From positions 1-41,544 of the forward strand of contig JAEZNB010000094.1 of the NCBI GenBank assembly GCA_023441965.1: a stretch of DNA of 41,544 nucleotides, in the 5' to 3' direction. The stretch is from Bacillota bacterium (GTDB lineage: Bacteria > Bacillota > Clostridia > Lachnospirales > Lachnospiraceae). The notes under the pieces were generated by a model. That model saw only the letters and a program-made list of their open reading frames with translations. It ran no database searches and had not been told where the DNA came from. This document shows, one piece after another, positions 17,831 through 25,313 of the stretch (the first letter of the stretch is position 1; each line of letters opens with the position of its first letter). The position numbers and the translations under genes are program-made.

Positions 17831-18292
17831 ATGCCGAACAATCAAGAACATTTCAAGACATTATTAAGGGATAACGGCCTTAAGATTACGACTCAGAGAA
17901 CGGCGATTCTGGAGGTATTAAGTAACCGGCCCGGCAAGCATATGACCGCAGAGGAGATTTATGACTGTGTCAAGAAGAAGTACCCGGAGATCGGGCTTGC
18001 CACTGTATATCGTACGATTCAACTGCTGTCTGAGCTGCACCTGATTGATAAGCTTAATTTGGATGATGGATATGTAAGGTATGAGATCGGAAGACAAAGC
18101 CGGGAGGAAGCATGCCACCATCATCATCATTTAATATGCCTTGATTGTGGGAACATCTACGCTTTTCAGGACGACCTGTTAGAAACCCTGGAGGAACGGA
18201 TCTTGGAATCCTTGGGTTTTGAAGTGGTGGATCATGAGGTGAAGCTGTACGGACACTGTAGAAATTGCAGAGAGGCAAATAAACTTAGCTAG
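17831..18292 (+). CDS. fur: Fur-family transcriptional repressor
   Basis: About 153 residues. A winged helix (GLKITTQRTAILEVL, ATVYRTIQLLSEL) is followed by the metal-binding domain with a five-histidine run (HHHHHLICLDCGNIYAF) and a second Cys pair CRNC. The two CxxC pairs form the structural zinc site. Fur, Zur and PerR cannot be told apart safely here, but Fur is the usual member in this gene cluster. I prefer ATG 17831, which has GGTGA upstream; ATG 17798 in the same frame has no visible ribosome site. Confidence 0.9.
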   Translation: MPNNQEHFKTLLRDNGLKITTQRTAILEVLSNRPGKHMTAEEIYDCVKKKYPEIGLATVYRTIQLLSELHLIDKLNLDDGYVRYEIGRQSREEACHHHHHLICLDCGNIYAFQDDLLETLEERILESLGFEVVDHEVKLYGHCRNCREANKLS

Positions 18293-18383
18293 CCATAGAA
18301 CGGAGGGCTAGGAAATCTAATCACATATCATGCACTTAGTTAATGGATAAACAGTACATATTATACCATTGGAGGTGCAATTT

Positions 18384-20309
18384 TTGAAAGAAAACGAAAC
18401 AACAGACAACAACATTAAGAGCAGAACAAGAAAGAAGAAAACCGAAGCAGAAGTTATGATAAATAAGAATGAGAATACAGCAGTAAACAGAAAGAGCAAA
18501 AGCAAGGACAACGGCACTCTGAAGAACGGTAATAACAAAGAAACCCTTAATCAGAAGAATAATAGAGACAACGAATTGGCAATCGTAAAGAACGGCAAGG
18601 AAGCATTGAATGGGAAGAATATGCCGAAGGATGCCAACGGTAAAAAAATCGGCGCGGATTTCCAGGGAGTGAAGATCATACCCCTCGGAGGCTTAGAAAA
18701 AATCGGTATGAATATCACAGCCATCGAATATGAGGACAGTATCATCGTAATCGACTGTGGCTTATCCTTCCCGGAGGATGAGATGCTGGGCATCGATCTG
18801 GTCATACCGGACGTAACCTATCTGAAGGACAATATCGATAAGGTGAAGGGCTTTGTCATTACCCACGGTCATGAAGACCATATCGGCTCTCTTCCCTATA
18901 TCTTAAAGGATGTCAATGTTCCTGTATACGGAACCAGACTAACCATAGCTATTATAGAGAGTAAGCTGAAGGAACATAATCTGCTGAAGAATACGAAGAG
19001 AAAGATCATTAAGCATGGACAGTCCATCAATCTGGGCTGCTTTCGTATAGAATTCGTCCGCACGAACCATAGTATAGCGGACGCCTCTGCCTTGGCCATT
19101 TTCTCACCGGCAGGCATCATCTTCCATACCGGTGACTTTAAGGTGGACTACACCCCGGTATTCGGCAGCCCCATTGATCTGCAGAGAATCGGTGAGATCG
19201 GCAAGAAGGGCGTATTGGCCCTGCTTTGTGACAGCACGAACGCTGAACGTCCGGGCTATACCATGTCTGAAAAGACAGTTGGAAAAACCTTTGACAATAT
19301 CTTTGCGGATTATTCCAAACAGAGAATCATCGTGGCAACCTTTGCCTCCAATGTGGACCGGGTACAGCAGATTATCAATTCCGCAGCAAAATACGGCAGG
19401 AAGGTAGTCATTGAAGGCCGCAGCATGGTGAACATCATCACCACAGCTACGGAACATGGCTATATCACGATGCCAGAAAATATGCTGATCGATATCGAAC
19501 AGATGAAGAATTATACAGATGATCAGCTGGTTCTGATTACGACGGGAAGCCAGGGTGAGACCATGGCTGCCTTATCCCGTATCGCAGCATCCATTCATAA
19601 GAAGGTATCAATCCAGCCGGGTGATGTGGTGATCTTAAGCTCCACACCGATTCCGGGCAATGAAAAGGCGGTATCCAAGGTCATCAATGATCTGTCCATG
19701 AGGGGCGCCAAGGTGATTTATCAGGATACCCATGTATCCGGACACGCCTGCCAGGAGGAGATTAAGCTGATTTATGCCTTAACCAAACCGAAATATGCGA
19801 TTCCGGTTCATGGAGAGTACAGACATCTGATCCGCCATGCGGAGATTGCTCAGATGATGGGGATACCGAAGGAGAATATCTTCCTCTTATCCTCGGGAGA
19901 TGTATTGACTCTGTCAGAGGAGAAGGCAGCAATCACCGGAGAAGTAACCGCACAGGGCATCCTAGTGGATGGTCTGGGTGTCGGAGATGTAGGTAATATC
20001 GTACTCCGAGACAGACAGCTGCTGTCAGAGAACGGCCTGATCATCGTAGTGGTTTCTCTGGAGAAATACAGCAATCAGATTATGTCAGGCCCTGATATCG
20101 TATCCCGTGGCTTTGTATATGTCAGAGAGGCAGAAAACCTGATGGATGAGGCCAGAGAGGTAGTGGTCAGAGCCCTGGACAAATGCATGACCAGGAACAA
20201 TTCCGATTGGGGTAAGATGAAGGTGGAGATCAAGGATTCCTTAAGTGATTTCATCTGGAAGAAGACGAAGCGGAATCCCATGATACTGCCGATCATCATG
20301 GAAGTTTAA
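18384..20309 (+). CDS. Ribonuclease J with Asn/Lys-rich N-terminal extension
   Basis: 641 residues from TTG 18384; GGAGGTG seven bases upstream decides this unusual start. The first roughly 90 residues are an Asn/Lys/Glu-rich, probably unstructured extension. Then comes the beta-lactamase/beta-CASP body: IIPLGGLEKIGMN, the zinc motif HGHEDHIG, and HTGDFKVDYTP. The RNase J-specific C-terminal domain includes LVDGLGVGDVGNIVLRDR. RNase J is an endo- and 5'-3' exoribonuclease central to mRNA decay and rRNA maturation in Firmicutes. Only one copy is in the window, so J1 or J2 cannot be assigned. Confidence 0.95.
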   Translation: MKENETTDNNIKSRTRKKKTEAEVMINKNENTAVNRKSKSKDNGTLKNGNNKETLNQKNNRDNELAIVKNGKEALNGKNMPKDANGKKIGADFQGVKIIPLGGLEKIGMNITAIEYEDSIIVIDCGLSFPEDEMLGIDLVIPDVTYLKDNIDKVKGFVITHGHEDHIGSLPYILKDVNVPVYGTRLTIAIIESKLKEHNLLKNTKRKIIKHGQSINLGCFRIEFVRTNHSIADASALAIFSPAGIIFHTGDFKVDYTPVFGSPIDLQRIGEIGKKGVLALLCDSTNAERPGYTMSEKTVGKTFDNIFADYSKQRIIVATFASNVDRVQQIINSAAKYGRKVVIEGRSMVNIITTATEHGYITMPENMLIDIEQMKNYTDDQLVLITTGSQGETMAALSRIAASIHKKVSIQPGDVVILSSTPIPGNEKAVSKVINDLSMRGAKVIYQDTHVSGHACQEEIKLIYALTKPKYAIPVHGEYRHLIRHAEIAQMMGIPKENIFLLSSGDVLTLSEEKAAITGEVTAQGILVDGLGVGDVGNIVLRDRQLLSENGLIIVVVSLEKYSNQIMSGPDIVSRGFVYVREAENLMDEAREVVVRALDKCMTRNNSDWGKMKVEIKDSLSDFIWKKTKRNPMILPIIMEV

Positions 20310-20448
20310 GCTTAGTATAAGGATGATATCTTCTGAACCAGAAGGCTTTAGGTATGCTCCATAGAAAATCAAAAGGAAAGCCCTCTTAAAATCAGGGGAG
20401 GCTATGTATCGTACCCTTGGGGGCCGGTAGCATGTAAGGAGAATCATT

Positions 20449-20868
20449 ATGTCGGATAAATCAACATCTTTAAAGGTTACATTGAAGGTATCCAGCTTTA
20501 TCCTTCGTATGTTATTGAATACGGTGTTTTATGCCTTAGTGGTGATAGCGGTTATCTATGTCAGCAAGCTGGCTTATAACTTCACCTACCAGCTTTATGG
20601 GCCGGTAACGGTGGATGAGCCACCGGGAAGAGAGATCCGTATTGAGATCCTTAGGGGTGACTCTACCATGGATGTGGCAACAAAGCTGGAACTGAACCGT
20701 GCGATTGTAAATAAATATTCCTTTATGGTGAAGGCCAAGCTCCAGGATATGAACATCCTTGCAGGCACCTATAAGATCTATTCATCCATGACCTATGATG
20801 AGATACTGGACATCATTACTGACTATTCCAATTCCGAGGTTCAGGAAGTCGAAGAGGATAAGGATTAA
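20449..20868 (+). CDS. Short MltG/YceG-like membrane protein
   Basis: 139 residues: one membrane helix (about 22-42), then a LysM-like YceG subdomain (IRIEILRGDSTMDVATKLELNRAIVNKYSF, LAGTYKIYSSMTYDEILDII). The catalytic half of the endolytic transglycosylase MltG is absent, so it is unlikely to cut glycan itself. The position before trmR matches mltG (yrrL) of Bacillus. GGAG precedes the ATG, and trmR begins four bases after the stop, so they are translationally coupled. Confidence 0.75.
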   Translation: MSDKSTSLKVTLKVSSFILRMLLNTVFYALVVIAVIYVSKLAYNFTYQLYGPVTVDEPPGREIRIEILRGDSTMDVATKLELNRAIVNKYSFMVKAKLQDMNILAGTYKIYSSMTYDEILDIITDYSNSEVQEVEEDKD

Positions 20869-20872
20869 TTCA

Positions 20873-21529
20873 ATGATAGTTGATGAGAGAATAACAGCAT
20901 ATATCAATTCCCTGGAAAAGGAGCTCCCAACGGAGCTCCTTGCTCTGGAAAAAGAGGCAATCAAAAACCAGGTTCCCATAATTAAGAAGGAAACCCAGGG
21001 CTTACTCCGTTTCTTACTGAAGCTACAGCAACCCGGGCGAATTCTGGAGGTCGGAACAGCCATCGGCTTTTCCGCCCTTTTTATGAGTGAATATACGAAT
21101 CCGGAGTGTCGGATCACCACCATAGAGAAGGTGCCGATGCGACTGGTGGAGGCGGAGAAGAACCTGGCGGACCCCAGCTATCCTCATAAGGATAAGATAA
21201 GCCTAAGAAGGGGAGAAGCCCTGGAGGTGCTAAAGGCTTTGGTCATGGAGGGTGAGACCTATGATTTCATCTTTCTGGATGCAGCGAAGGCACAGTATAT
21301 GAGCTTCCTGCCTGAGCTGCTCAAGCTACTGAGTGGTAAGGGTATGCTGGTGACGGATAATGTCCTCCAGGACGGTACCGTTACGAACTCCAGATACAGC
21401 ATCACCAGAAGGGACCGCACGATTCATAGCAGAATGAGGGAATACCTCTATACCATTACCCACTGTGATGAGCTGGAGACGGTACTTCTGCCGGTAGGAG
21501 ACGGAGTCGCGGTCAGCACCAGGAGATAG
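20873..21529 (+). CDS. trmR: tRNA 5-hydroxyuridine methyltransferase TrmR (O-methyltransferase)
   Basis: 218 residues from ATG 20873, the typical YrrM length. It is a SAM-dependent class I methyltransferase with ILEVGTAIGFSALFM (SAM site), TTIEKVPMR, and FIFLDAAKAQY (metal-binding type 3 O-methyltransferase motif). In Bacillus, TrmR methylates 5-hydroxyuridine at tRNA position 34. The next gene is a U32 protein of the TrhP type that makes the hydroxyuridine, which supports the specific call. The open frame extends upstream into the previous gene, but the conserved start is here. Confidence 0.88.
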   Translation: MIVDERITAYINSLEKELPTELLALEKEAIKNQVPIIKKETQGLLRFLLKLQQPGRILEVGTAIGFSALFMSEYTNPECRITTIEKVPMRLVEAEKNLADPSYPHKDKISLRRGEALEVLKALVMEGETYDFIFLDAAKAQYMSFLPELLKLLSGKGMLVTDNVLQDGTVTNSRYSITRRDRTIHSRMREYLYTITHCDELETVLLPVGDGVAVSTRR

Positions 21530-21611
21530 CGAGAGCGGAAAGCCTGCTTCAGGCAGGGCGGAAGCACAGTGTAAGGGCAAGAACACCCTGTAGATAGAAA
21601 GAAGGATAAGA

Positions 21612-22853
21612 ATGAGTTCAAATAGAAAGAAACCGGAGCTTCTGATTCCCGCAGGTAATCTGGAAACCTTAAGGACTGCGGTGATGTATGGAGCAGATGC
21701 CATCTATATCGGTGGAGATATGTACGGCCTTCGGGCCAAGGCGAAGAACTTCTCCATGGAGGATATGAGGGAAGGGATTGCTTTTGCCCATGCGCATGGG
21801 AAGAAGGTCTATGTAACGGCCAACATTACTGCCCATAATAAGGATATGGACGGCATAAGACAGTACTTTAAGGAGCTGATGGTCTTTGGAGACCATAAGC
21901 CGGATGCCCTGATCATCTCGGATCCAGGCGTCTTCTCTGTAGCCATGGAGGCAGCACCGGAGATAGAAAAGCATATCAGTACCCAGGCGAATAACACGAA
22001 TTATGAGACCTACCGTTTCTGGAACAAGCTGGGGGCAACCAGGGTGGTATCAGCCAGAGAATTATCCTTAGAGGAGCTGAAGGAGCTTCGGTCTAAGATA
22101 CCGGAGCAGATGGAGATAGAGACCTTTGTCCATGGGGCCATGTGTATCGCCTATTCCGGCAGGTGTCTCTTAAGTAATTATTTCACCGGCAGAGATGCCA
22201 ATCTCGGAGAATGTACGCACTCCTGTCGCTGGAGATATCATATCGTAGAGGAGACAAGACCGGGACAATATCTTCCGATTGAGGAGGACGAGCGGGGCAC
22301 CTATATCTTTAATTCCAAGGACTTGTGCATGATCGAATATATACCGGAGCTGGTAGAAGCGGGGATAGACAGCTTCAAAATTGAGGGAAGGATGAAGACG
22401 GCCCTCTATGTGGCAACCGTGGCCAGAACCTACAGAAAAGCCATAGACGATTATTTCAGTGATCCCAAGGTGTATGAGGGGAAGAAAGCCTTCTATCTGG
22501 AGGAGCTGAAAAAGGGTGTAAACCGTCAATTCACCACCGGCTTCTTCTTCGGTAAACCCAAGCATGAGGACCAGATCTATGACCATAACACCTACGAGAA
22601 GGCTTATACCTATCTAGGTACCATCCAGGGAGTGAGGGACGGTCTGTACCGGTTGGAGCAGAAGAACAAGTTCTCTGTGGGTGAGACCATCGAAGCCATT
22701 CAGCCGGATGGAAGCACCCTAGAAACCGTAGTAGAAAGGATTATGGATGAAGAGGGAAATGACATGGAAAGCTGCCCTCATCCGAGACAGATCATCTATG
22801 TAGGTCTGGCGGCCAGGCTGGAGGAATATGACATCCTAAGGCGTAAGGAGTAG
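21612..22853 (+). CDS. U32 family protein, TrhP-like tRNA hydroxylation protein
   Basis: 413 residues. The U32 signature region is clear: ETFVHGAMCIAYSGRCLLSN, followed by GECTHSCRW, whose cysteines resemble the cluster ligands of the family. ELLIPAGNLETLRTAVMYGADAIYIGG opens the barrel. In Bacillus yrrN/yrrO (trhP1/trhP2) next to yrrM act in prephenate-dependent U34 hydroxylation. Only one copy is present here, most like the longer YrrO. The older label peptidase U32 is probably misleading. Confidence 0.88.
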   Translation: MSSNRKKPELLIPAGNLETLRTAVMYGADAIYIGGDMYGLRAKAKNFSMEDMREGIAFAHAHGKKVYVTANITAHNKDMDGIRQYFKELMVFGDHKPDALIISDPGVFSVAMEAAPEIEKHISTQANNTNYETYRFWNKLGATRVVSARELSLEELKELRSKIPEQMEIETFVHGAMCIAYSGRCLLSNYFTGRDANLGECTHSCRWRYHIVEETRPGQYLPIEEDERGTYIFNSKDLCMIEYIPELVEAGIDSFKIEGRMKTALYVATVARTYRKAIDDYFSDPKVYEGKKAFYLEELKKGVNRQFTTGFFFGKPKHEDQIYDHNTYEKAYTYLGTIQGVRDGLYRLEQKNKFSVGETIEAIQPDGSTLETVVERIMDEEGNDMESCPHPRQIIYVGLAARLEEYDILRRKE

Positions 22854-22924
22854 ACCTGTTATAAATATGGCCCGGATGTGCACCCTGTAAAAATAAGTAG
22901 CTTGTGAAGGACGAACAGCATCAC

Positions 22925-23019
22925 CTTATGTACTTTTTGGACACTTTAGAAAAATAAGCAGGCCTTTATGTCCTTTTTTAAGAAGGATAGGCACTTTATG
23001 TCATTAATACACATATGAT
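22925..23019 (+). promoter_or_regulatory. Control region of sigK with phased TTTATG repeats
   Basis: The 204-bp gap before sigK holds CTTATG at 22925 and TTTATG at 22965 and 22995, the last two within identical CTTTATGTC. Their 40- and 30-bp spacings put them on one helix face. TTGGACACTT (22937-22946) fits a SpoIIID-like site (WWRRACARNY) at nine of ten positions. CATATGAT (23012-23019) resembles a sigma-E -10. In Bacillus, sigK is driven by sigma-E with SpoIIID. Assignments here are by eye only. Confidence 0.35.
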
Positions 23020-23057
23020 AATAACGAACCATTTAAGCATTGAGGGTGCTTATCTTC

Positions 23058-23339
23058 GTGAAGTCTTTTCCTAAGCCGTTAAGCACCAAAGAGGAATCGG
23101 ATTATCTGCTAAGATGCAAGGAAGGCGACAAGGAAGCAAGGGATAAACTGATTGAGCATAACCTAAGACTGGTAGCCCATATCGTCAAGAAATACAATAT
23201 GTCAGATAAGGAAACAGATGATTTGATATCAATCGGAACGATCGGCTTGATCAAGGCGATCGATACCTTTGATGATGAGAAAGGAATCCGCTTGGCAACC
23301 TATGCCTCCCGTTGTATTGATAATGGAATACTATCATAA
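23058..23339 (+). CDS. sigK: sigK, 5' part (interrupted sporulation sigma factor sigma-K)
   Basis: This is the N-terminal half of sigma-K, the late mother-cell sporulation sigma factor. FPKPLSTKEESDYLL, EHNLRLVAHIVKKYN, DDLISIGTIGLIKAID and ATYASRCIDN are sigma region 1.2-2 signatures. After Asn (AAT 23322-23324) the frame leaves SigK and stops four codons into the inserted element (GILS, stop 23337-23339). The continuation lies at 35576-35931. GTG 23058 is preferred, with GAGGGTG nine bases upstream. TTG 23040 directly follows a stop codon in frame and is the only longer option. The protein starts in the mature region, without a long pro-sequence. Confidence 0.93.
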   Translation: MKSFPKPLSTKEESDYLLRCKEGDKEARDKLIEHNLRLVAHIVKKYNMSDKETDDLISIGTIGLIKAIDTFDDEKGIRLATYASRCIDNGILS

Positions 23340-23343
23340 CGGC
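23313..23343. other. attL: left junction of the sigK element
   Basis: Left of the core AATG (23322-23325) the sequence is sigK. Right of it the element begins with GAATACTATCATAACGGC. The element-side half contains CTATC (23331-23335) and AACGGC (23338-23343), which are inverted copies of GATAG and GCCGTT at the right end. Confidence 0.8.
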
Positions 23344-23387
23344 TCCGACTGTTAAGGATGAAGCTATCCTAAGGTCGGAGCCTTTTT
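23341..23387 (+). terminator. Intrinsic terminator just inside the element
   Basis: GGCTCCGAC (23341-23349) pairs perfectly with GTCGGAGCC (23374-23382), with an inner AGGAT/ATCCT stem, followed by TTTTT. It lies two bases after the stop of the truncated sigK reading frame, so it would end transcripts of the unspliced 5' part and leaves the gene when the element is excised. Confidence 0.88.
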
Positions 23388-23419
23388 CTGCTCTGTGGCA
23401 ACAGTTGGGTGAGGATACT

Positions 23420-23623
23420 TTAGTATTCTGTGGCTTCTTTCCGTTCAGAGCCCTTCGGCTTCATATCTTCTAAAATGGAACGAAGCAGCTCACTTAATTG
23501 TCGGTCAGAGTAGGGCAGACTGTAAAGCAGACCGGTAACCAGGTCTGCATGCACCCCGGCAACCCTTTGCTCCAACTCCTCACCGATCTCCTCCGTGTCA
23601 GCATAATGGACAAGCAGCTCCAA
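23420..23623 (-). CDS. Small unknown protein of the element (possible excision factor)
   Basis: 67 residues from TTG 23623. A strong AAGGAGG lies eight bases upstream on the minus strand, which supports real translation from the unusual start. The protein is acidic and probably helical (EEIGEELEQRV, SDRQLSELLRSILEDM) with a charged tail. I recognise no family. It is the only minus-strand gene in the element and lies beside the left att site. Small recombination directionality factors are found near att sites of serine-recombinase elements, so that role is possible but unproven. Since the frame is open nine more codons upstream, a degraded gene end is the alternative. Confidence 0.5.
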   Translation of the reverse strand: MELLVHYADTEEIGEELEQRVAGVHADLVTGLLYSLPYSDRQLSELLRSILEDMKPKGSERKEATEY

Positions 23624-23642
23624 GGTCTCTGCCTCCTTCGTT

Positions 23643-23672
23643 ACAACTGCGAAGCTGAGTTATCGCAGCTGT
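23643..23672. repeat. Dyad upstream of the small minus-strand gene
   Basis: ACAACTGCGA (23643-23652) and TCGCAGCTGT (23663-23672) form a 10-bp inverted repeat with one mismatch and a 10-nt loop. It lies 20 bp upstream of the TTG start of the small minus-strand gene, partly next to its ribosome site, so it could be an operator or an RNA hairpin. The following 188 bp (to 23860) show nothing else definable. Confidence 0.4.
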
Positions 23673-23860
23673 AATCAATCTACATTTAGTTTATGTTGAT
23701 GGTCTTGTCCCATATTAGTAACACCAGAGGGTTTTGTTAAGGCAAGGGTATAGGGGTTCGGGTTTATGGCGACATGGAAATAAGTGAGAAATGTTTCCGT
23801 TAAAATAATGTCAAACATGAAAAGAAAAAAGGACAAGGAAAAACTTAAGAATTCTAAAAA

Positions 23861-23896
23861 ATACTCTTGACATTTTATAGAAAAGGTAGTATTCTA
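23861..23896 (+). promoter_or_regulatory. Strong sigma-A promoter of the nitrogenase-like operon with overlapping inverted repeat
   Basis: A perfect TTGACA (23868-23873), 17-bp spacer and TATTCT (23891-23896). AATACT (23861-23866) and AGTATT (23889-23894) form an inverted repeat that brackets the -35 and overlaps the -10, and ATTCTAA occurs both upstream and at the -10. This geometry suits a repressor operator. The transcript would start near 23903 with a leader of about 145 nt containing a TTTTGTG/CACAAAA hairpin before the first gene. I recognise no known riboswitch in that leader. Confidence 0.75.
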
Positions 23897-24048
23897 ACAA
23901 AAACACAACAATACATAGTAAATTAATATGAATAGTATGAAAGGAACCGACTTAAGTAAAGCAGGAGAAGAGGCAGGGCAATTCTTGGTTTTTGTGACAA
24001 GGATTTAACACAAAAAAGCAAACTGCAGCATGAAAAGGGGGATGATGA

Positions 24049-24201
24049 ATGGAGGAGCTTAAGAGTTTGATACCAGACCAGTTTTATCCGAAGATTATAG
24101 AATTTCTGAAAACAACCGCCCATGGTTCCATTACCTTGATTCTTCAGGATGGCAAGGTAATACAGGTGGAGAGAAGCGAAAAGGTCAGGATAAGTAAATA
24201 A
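24049..24201 (+). CDS. YezD-family (DUF2292) small protein
   Basis: 50 residues, with AAGGGGG eight bases before ATG. The core HGSITLILQDGKVIQVERSEK matches the DUF2292/YezD pattern (G-S-[IV]-x-[LI]-x-x-[HQ]-D-G-x-V-[IV]-Q-[IV]-E-x-x-E-K) in a protein of the normal tiny size. YezD-like genes are often found beside sulfur uptake and cysteine genes in Firmicutes; their function is not known. Here it is first in the operon containing cysteine synthase and a nitrogenase-like reductase. A terminator directly follows it. Confidence 0.8.
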   Translation: MEELKSLIPDQFYPKIIEFLKTTAHGSITLILQDGKVIQVERSEKVRISK

Positions 24202-24222
24202 GCGACTGATTAGTAAACTAAA

Positions 24223-24261
24223 GGTCGAAAACATCATACCCTTGATGTTTTCGGCCTTTTT
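24223..24261 (+). terminator. Terminator between the YezD gene and the nifH-like gene
   Basis: GGTCGAAAACATCA (24223-24236) pairs with TGATGTTTTCGGCC (24243-24256) over 14 bp with one G-U, followed by TTTTT. It lies inside the putative operon, so downstream expression needs readthrough, antitermination or a second promoter in 24262-24369. Confidence 0.88.
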
Positions 24262-24312
24262 ATCTTAGACGGAAGAAGTCAGTCGGTAAACAGCTTTTCA
24301 GGCAAGGGCATT

Positions 24313-24324
24313 TTCCATATGGAA
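24313..24324. promoter_or_regulatory. 12-bp palindrome upstream of the nifH-like gene
   Basis: TTCCATATGGAA is a perfect palindrome 45 bp upstream of the nifH-like ATG. The neighbouring DNA shows only weak promoter matches (TTTTCC-N17-TAAGAA). It could be an operator, but by itself a 12-bp palindrome is modest evidence. AAAGGAG at 24355-24361 is the ribosome site. Confidence 0.35.
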
Positions 24325-24369
24325 GCTTTCGGCTAAGAATGATACTAAATCAAATAAAGGAGAATACAG

Positions 24370-25248
24370 ATGGCTAAAAAAGTGACACAGATAGCAATTT
24401 ATGGCAAGGGTGGCATCGGAAAATCCACGACTACCTCAAACCTTAGTGCCGCCTTATCAAAGCTGGGTTATAAGGTAATGCAGTTCGGCTGTGACCCGAA
24501 AAGTGATTCCACCAACACCTTAAGAGACGGAAAATACATACCAACTGTGTTGGATACCCTCAGAGAGAAGAGTAATGTGAATGCCAGGGATGTGATCTAT
24601 GAAGGCTTTAACGGAATCTACTGTGTGGAAGCCGGAGGTCCTGCACCGGGAGTAGGGTGTGCAGGAAGAGGAATTATAACGGCGGTTGAATTGTTTAAGC
24701 AGCAGCAGGTGTTTGAAAATCTGGATTTAGATTATGTTATTTACGACGTATTGGGGGATGTGGTCTGCGGAGGATTTGCTGTACCGATCAGAGAGGGAAT
24801 AGCGGAACATGTATTTACTGTTTCCTCCGCAGATTTCATGAGTATCTATGCTTCCAATAATTTGTTCAAGGGAATAAAGAAGTACTCCAATTCCGGCGGA
24901 GCCTTACTGGGAGGAGTCATTGCCAACTCCATTAATTACGGTTATTCCAAGGATATTGTGGATGATTTCACCAAAAGAACCCATACACAGGTAGTTGAGT
25001 ATGTGCCTCGGTCCATTACTGTGACCCAATGTGAGCTGCAGGGGAAGACGACGATAGAAGCCGCCCCGGACTCAGAGCAGGCCAAGGTTTATCTGCGCTT
25101 GGCAAAGAAGATATCAGAGCATACAGAATCCAAGGTTCCCGCTCCTTTAGAGATTGGGGAGCTTAGGGAATGGGCATCCTCCTGGTCAGATCAGCTTCTG
25201 GCCCTGGAGACCGGAGTCGTTCCCGGAGGAGCTGCAGCAGGAATTTAA
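24370..25248 (+). CDS. Nitrogenase reductase-like protein (NifH-like)
   Basis: 292 residues, close to NifH in length. The P-loop GKGGIGKST (12-20) binds ATP. GCDPKSDST (40-48) is the switch I region. Cys97 (PGVGCAGRG) and Cys133 (GDVVCGGFAVP) match the two [4Fe-4S] ligands of NifH (97 and 132). Arg100, the ADP-ribosylation position of NifH, is also present. The homodimer would bridge one 4Fe-4S cluster and pass electrons, with ATP hydrolysis, to the NifD/K-like partner encoded downstream. The bulk of the sequence diverges from true nifH, so it belongs to a nitrogenase-like group. Confidence 0.93.
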   Translation: MAKKVTQIAIYGKGGIGKSTTTSNLSAALSKLGYKVMQFGCDPKSDSTNTLRDGKYIPTVLDTLREKSNVNARDVIYEGFNGIYCVEAGGPAPGVGCAGRGIITAVELFKQQQVFENLDLDYVIYDVLGDVVCGGFAVPIREGIAEHVFTVSSADFMSIYASNNLFKGIKKYSNSGGALLGGVIANSINYGYSKDIVDDFTKRTHTQVVEYVPRSITVTQCELQGKTTIEAAPDSEQAKVYLRLAKKISEHTESKVPAPLEIGELREWASSWSDQLLALETGVVPGGAAAGI

Positions 25249-25313
25249 CCCTTCATAGCCATGTTGGGTTAATTCAAGGAAGATATATCATTAATCAAAT
25301 CAGGAGGAGGATT

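Noticed and set aside
21612..22853. U32 protein as a secreted collagenase-like peptidase
   Set aside because: No signal peptide, and the trmR neighbour matches the tRNA hydroxylation pair yrrM-yrrN/yrrO.
23040..23057. TTG 23040 as the start of sigK
   Set aside because: It directly follows an in-frame stop codon and has no clear ribosome site, while GTG 23058 has GAGGGTG nine bases upstream. It cannot be excluded completely.
23058..23339. sigK as a simple pseudogene truncated by a frameshift
   Set aside because: The missing part is intact at 35576-35931 and the halves join in frame at a shared AATG beside a serine recombinase.
23903..24048. SAM riboswitch or T-box in the leader of the nitrogenase-like operon
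   Set aside because: No T-box AGGGTGG motif and no recognisable SAM aptamer core; only a short TTTTGTG/CACAAAA hairpin is visible.
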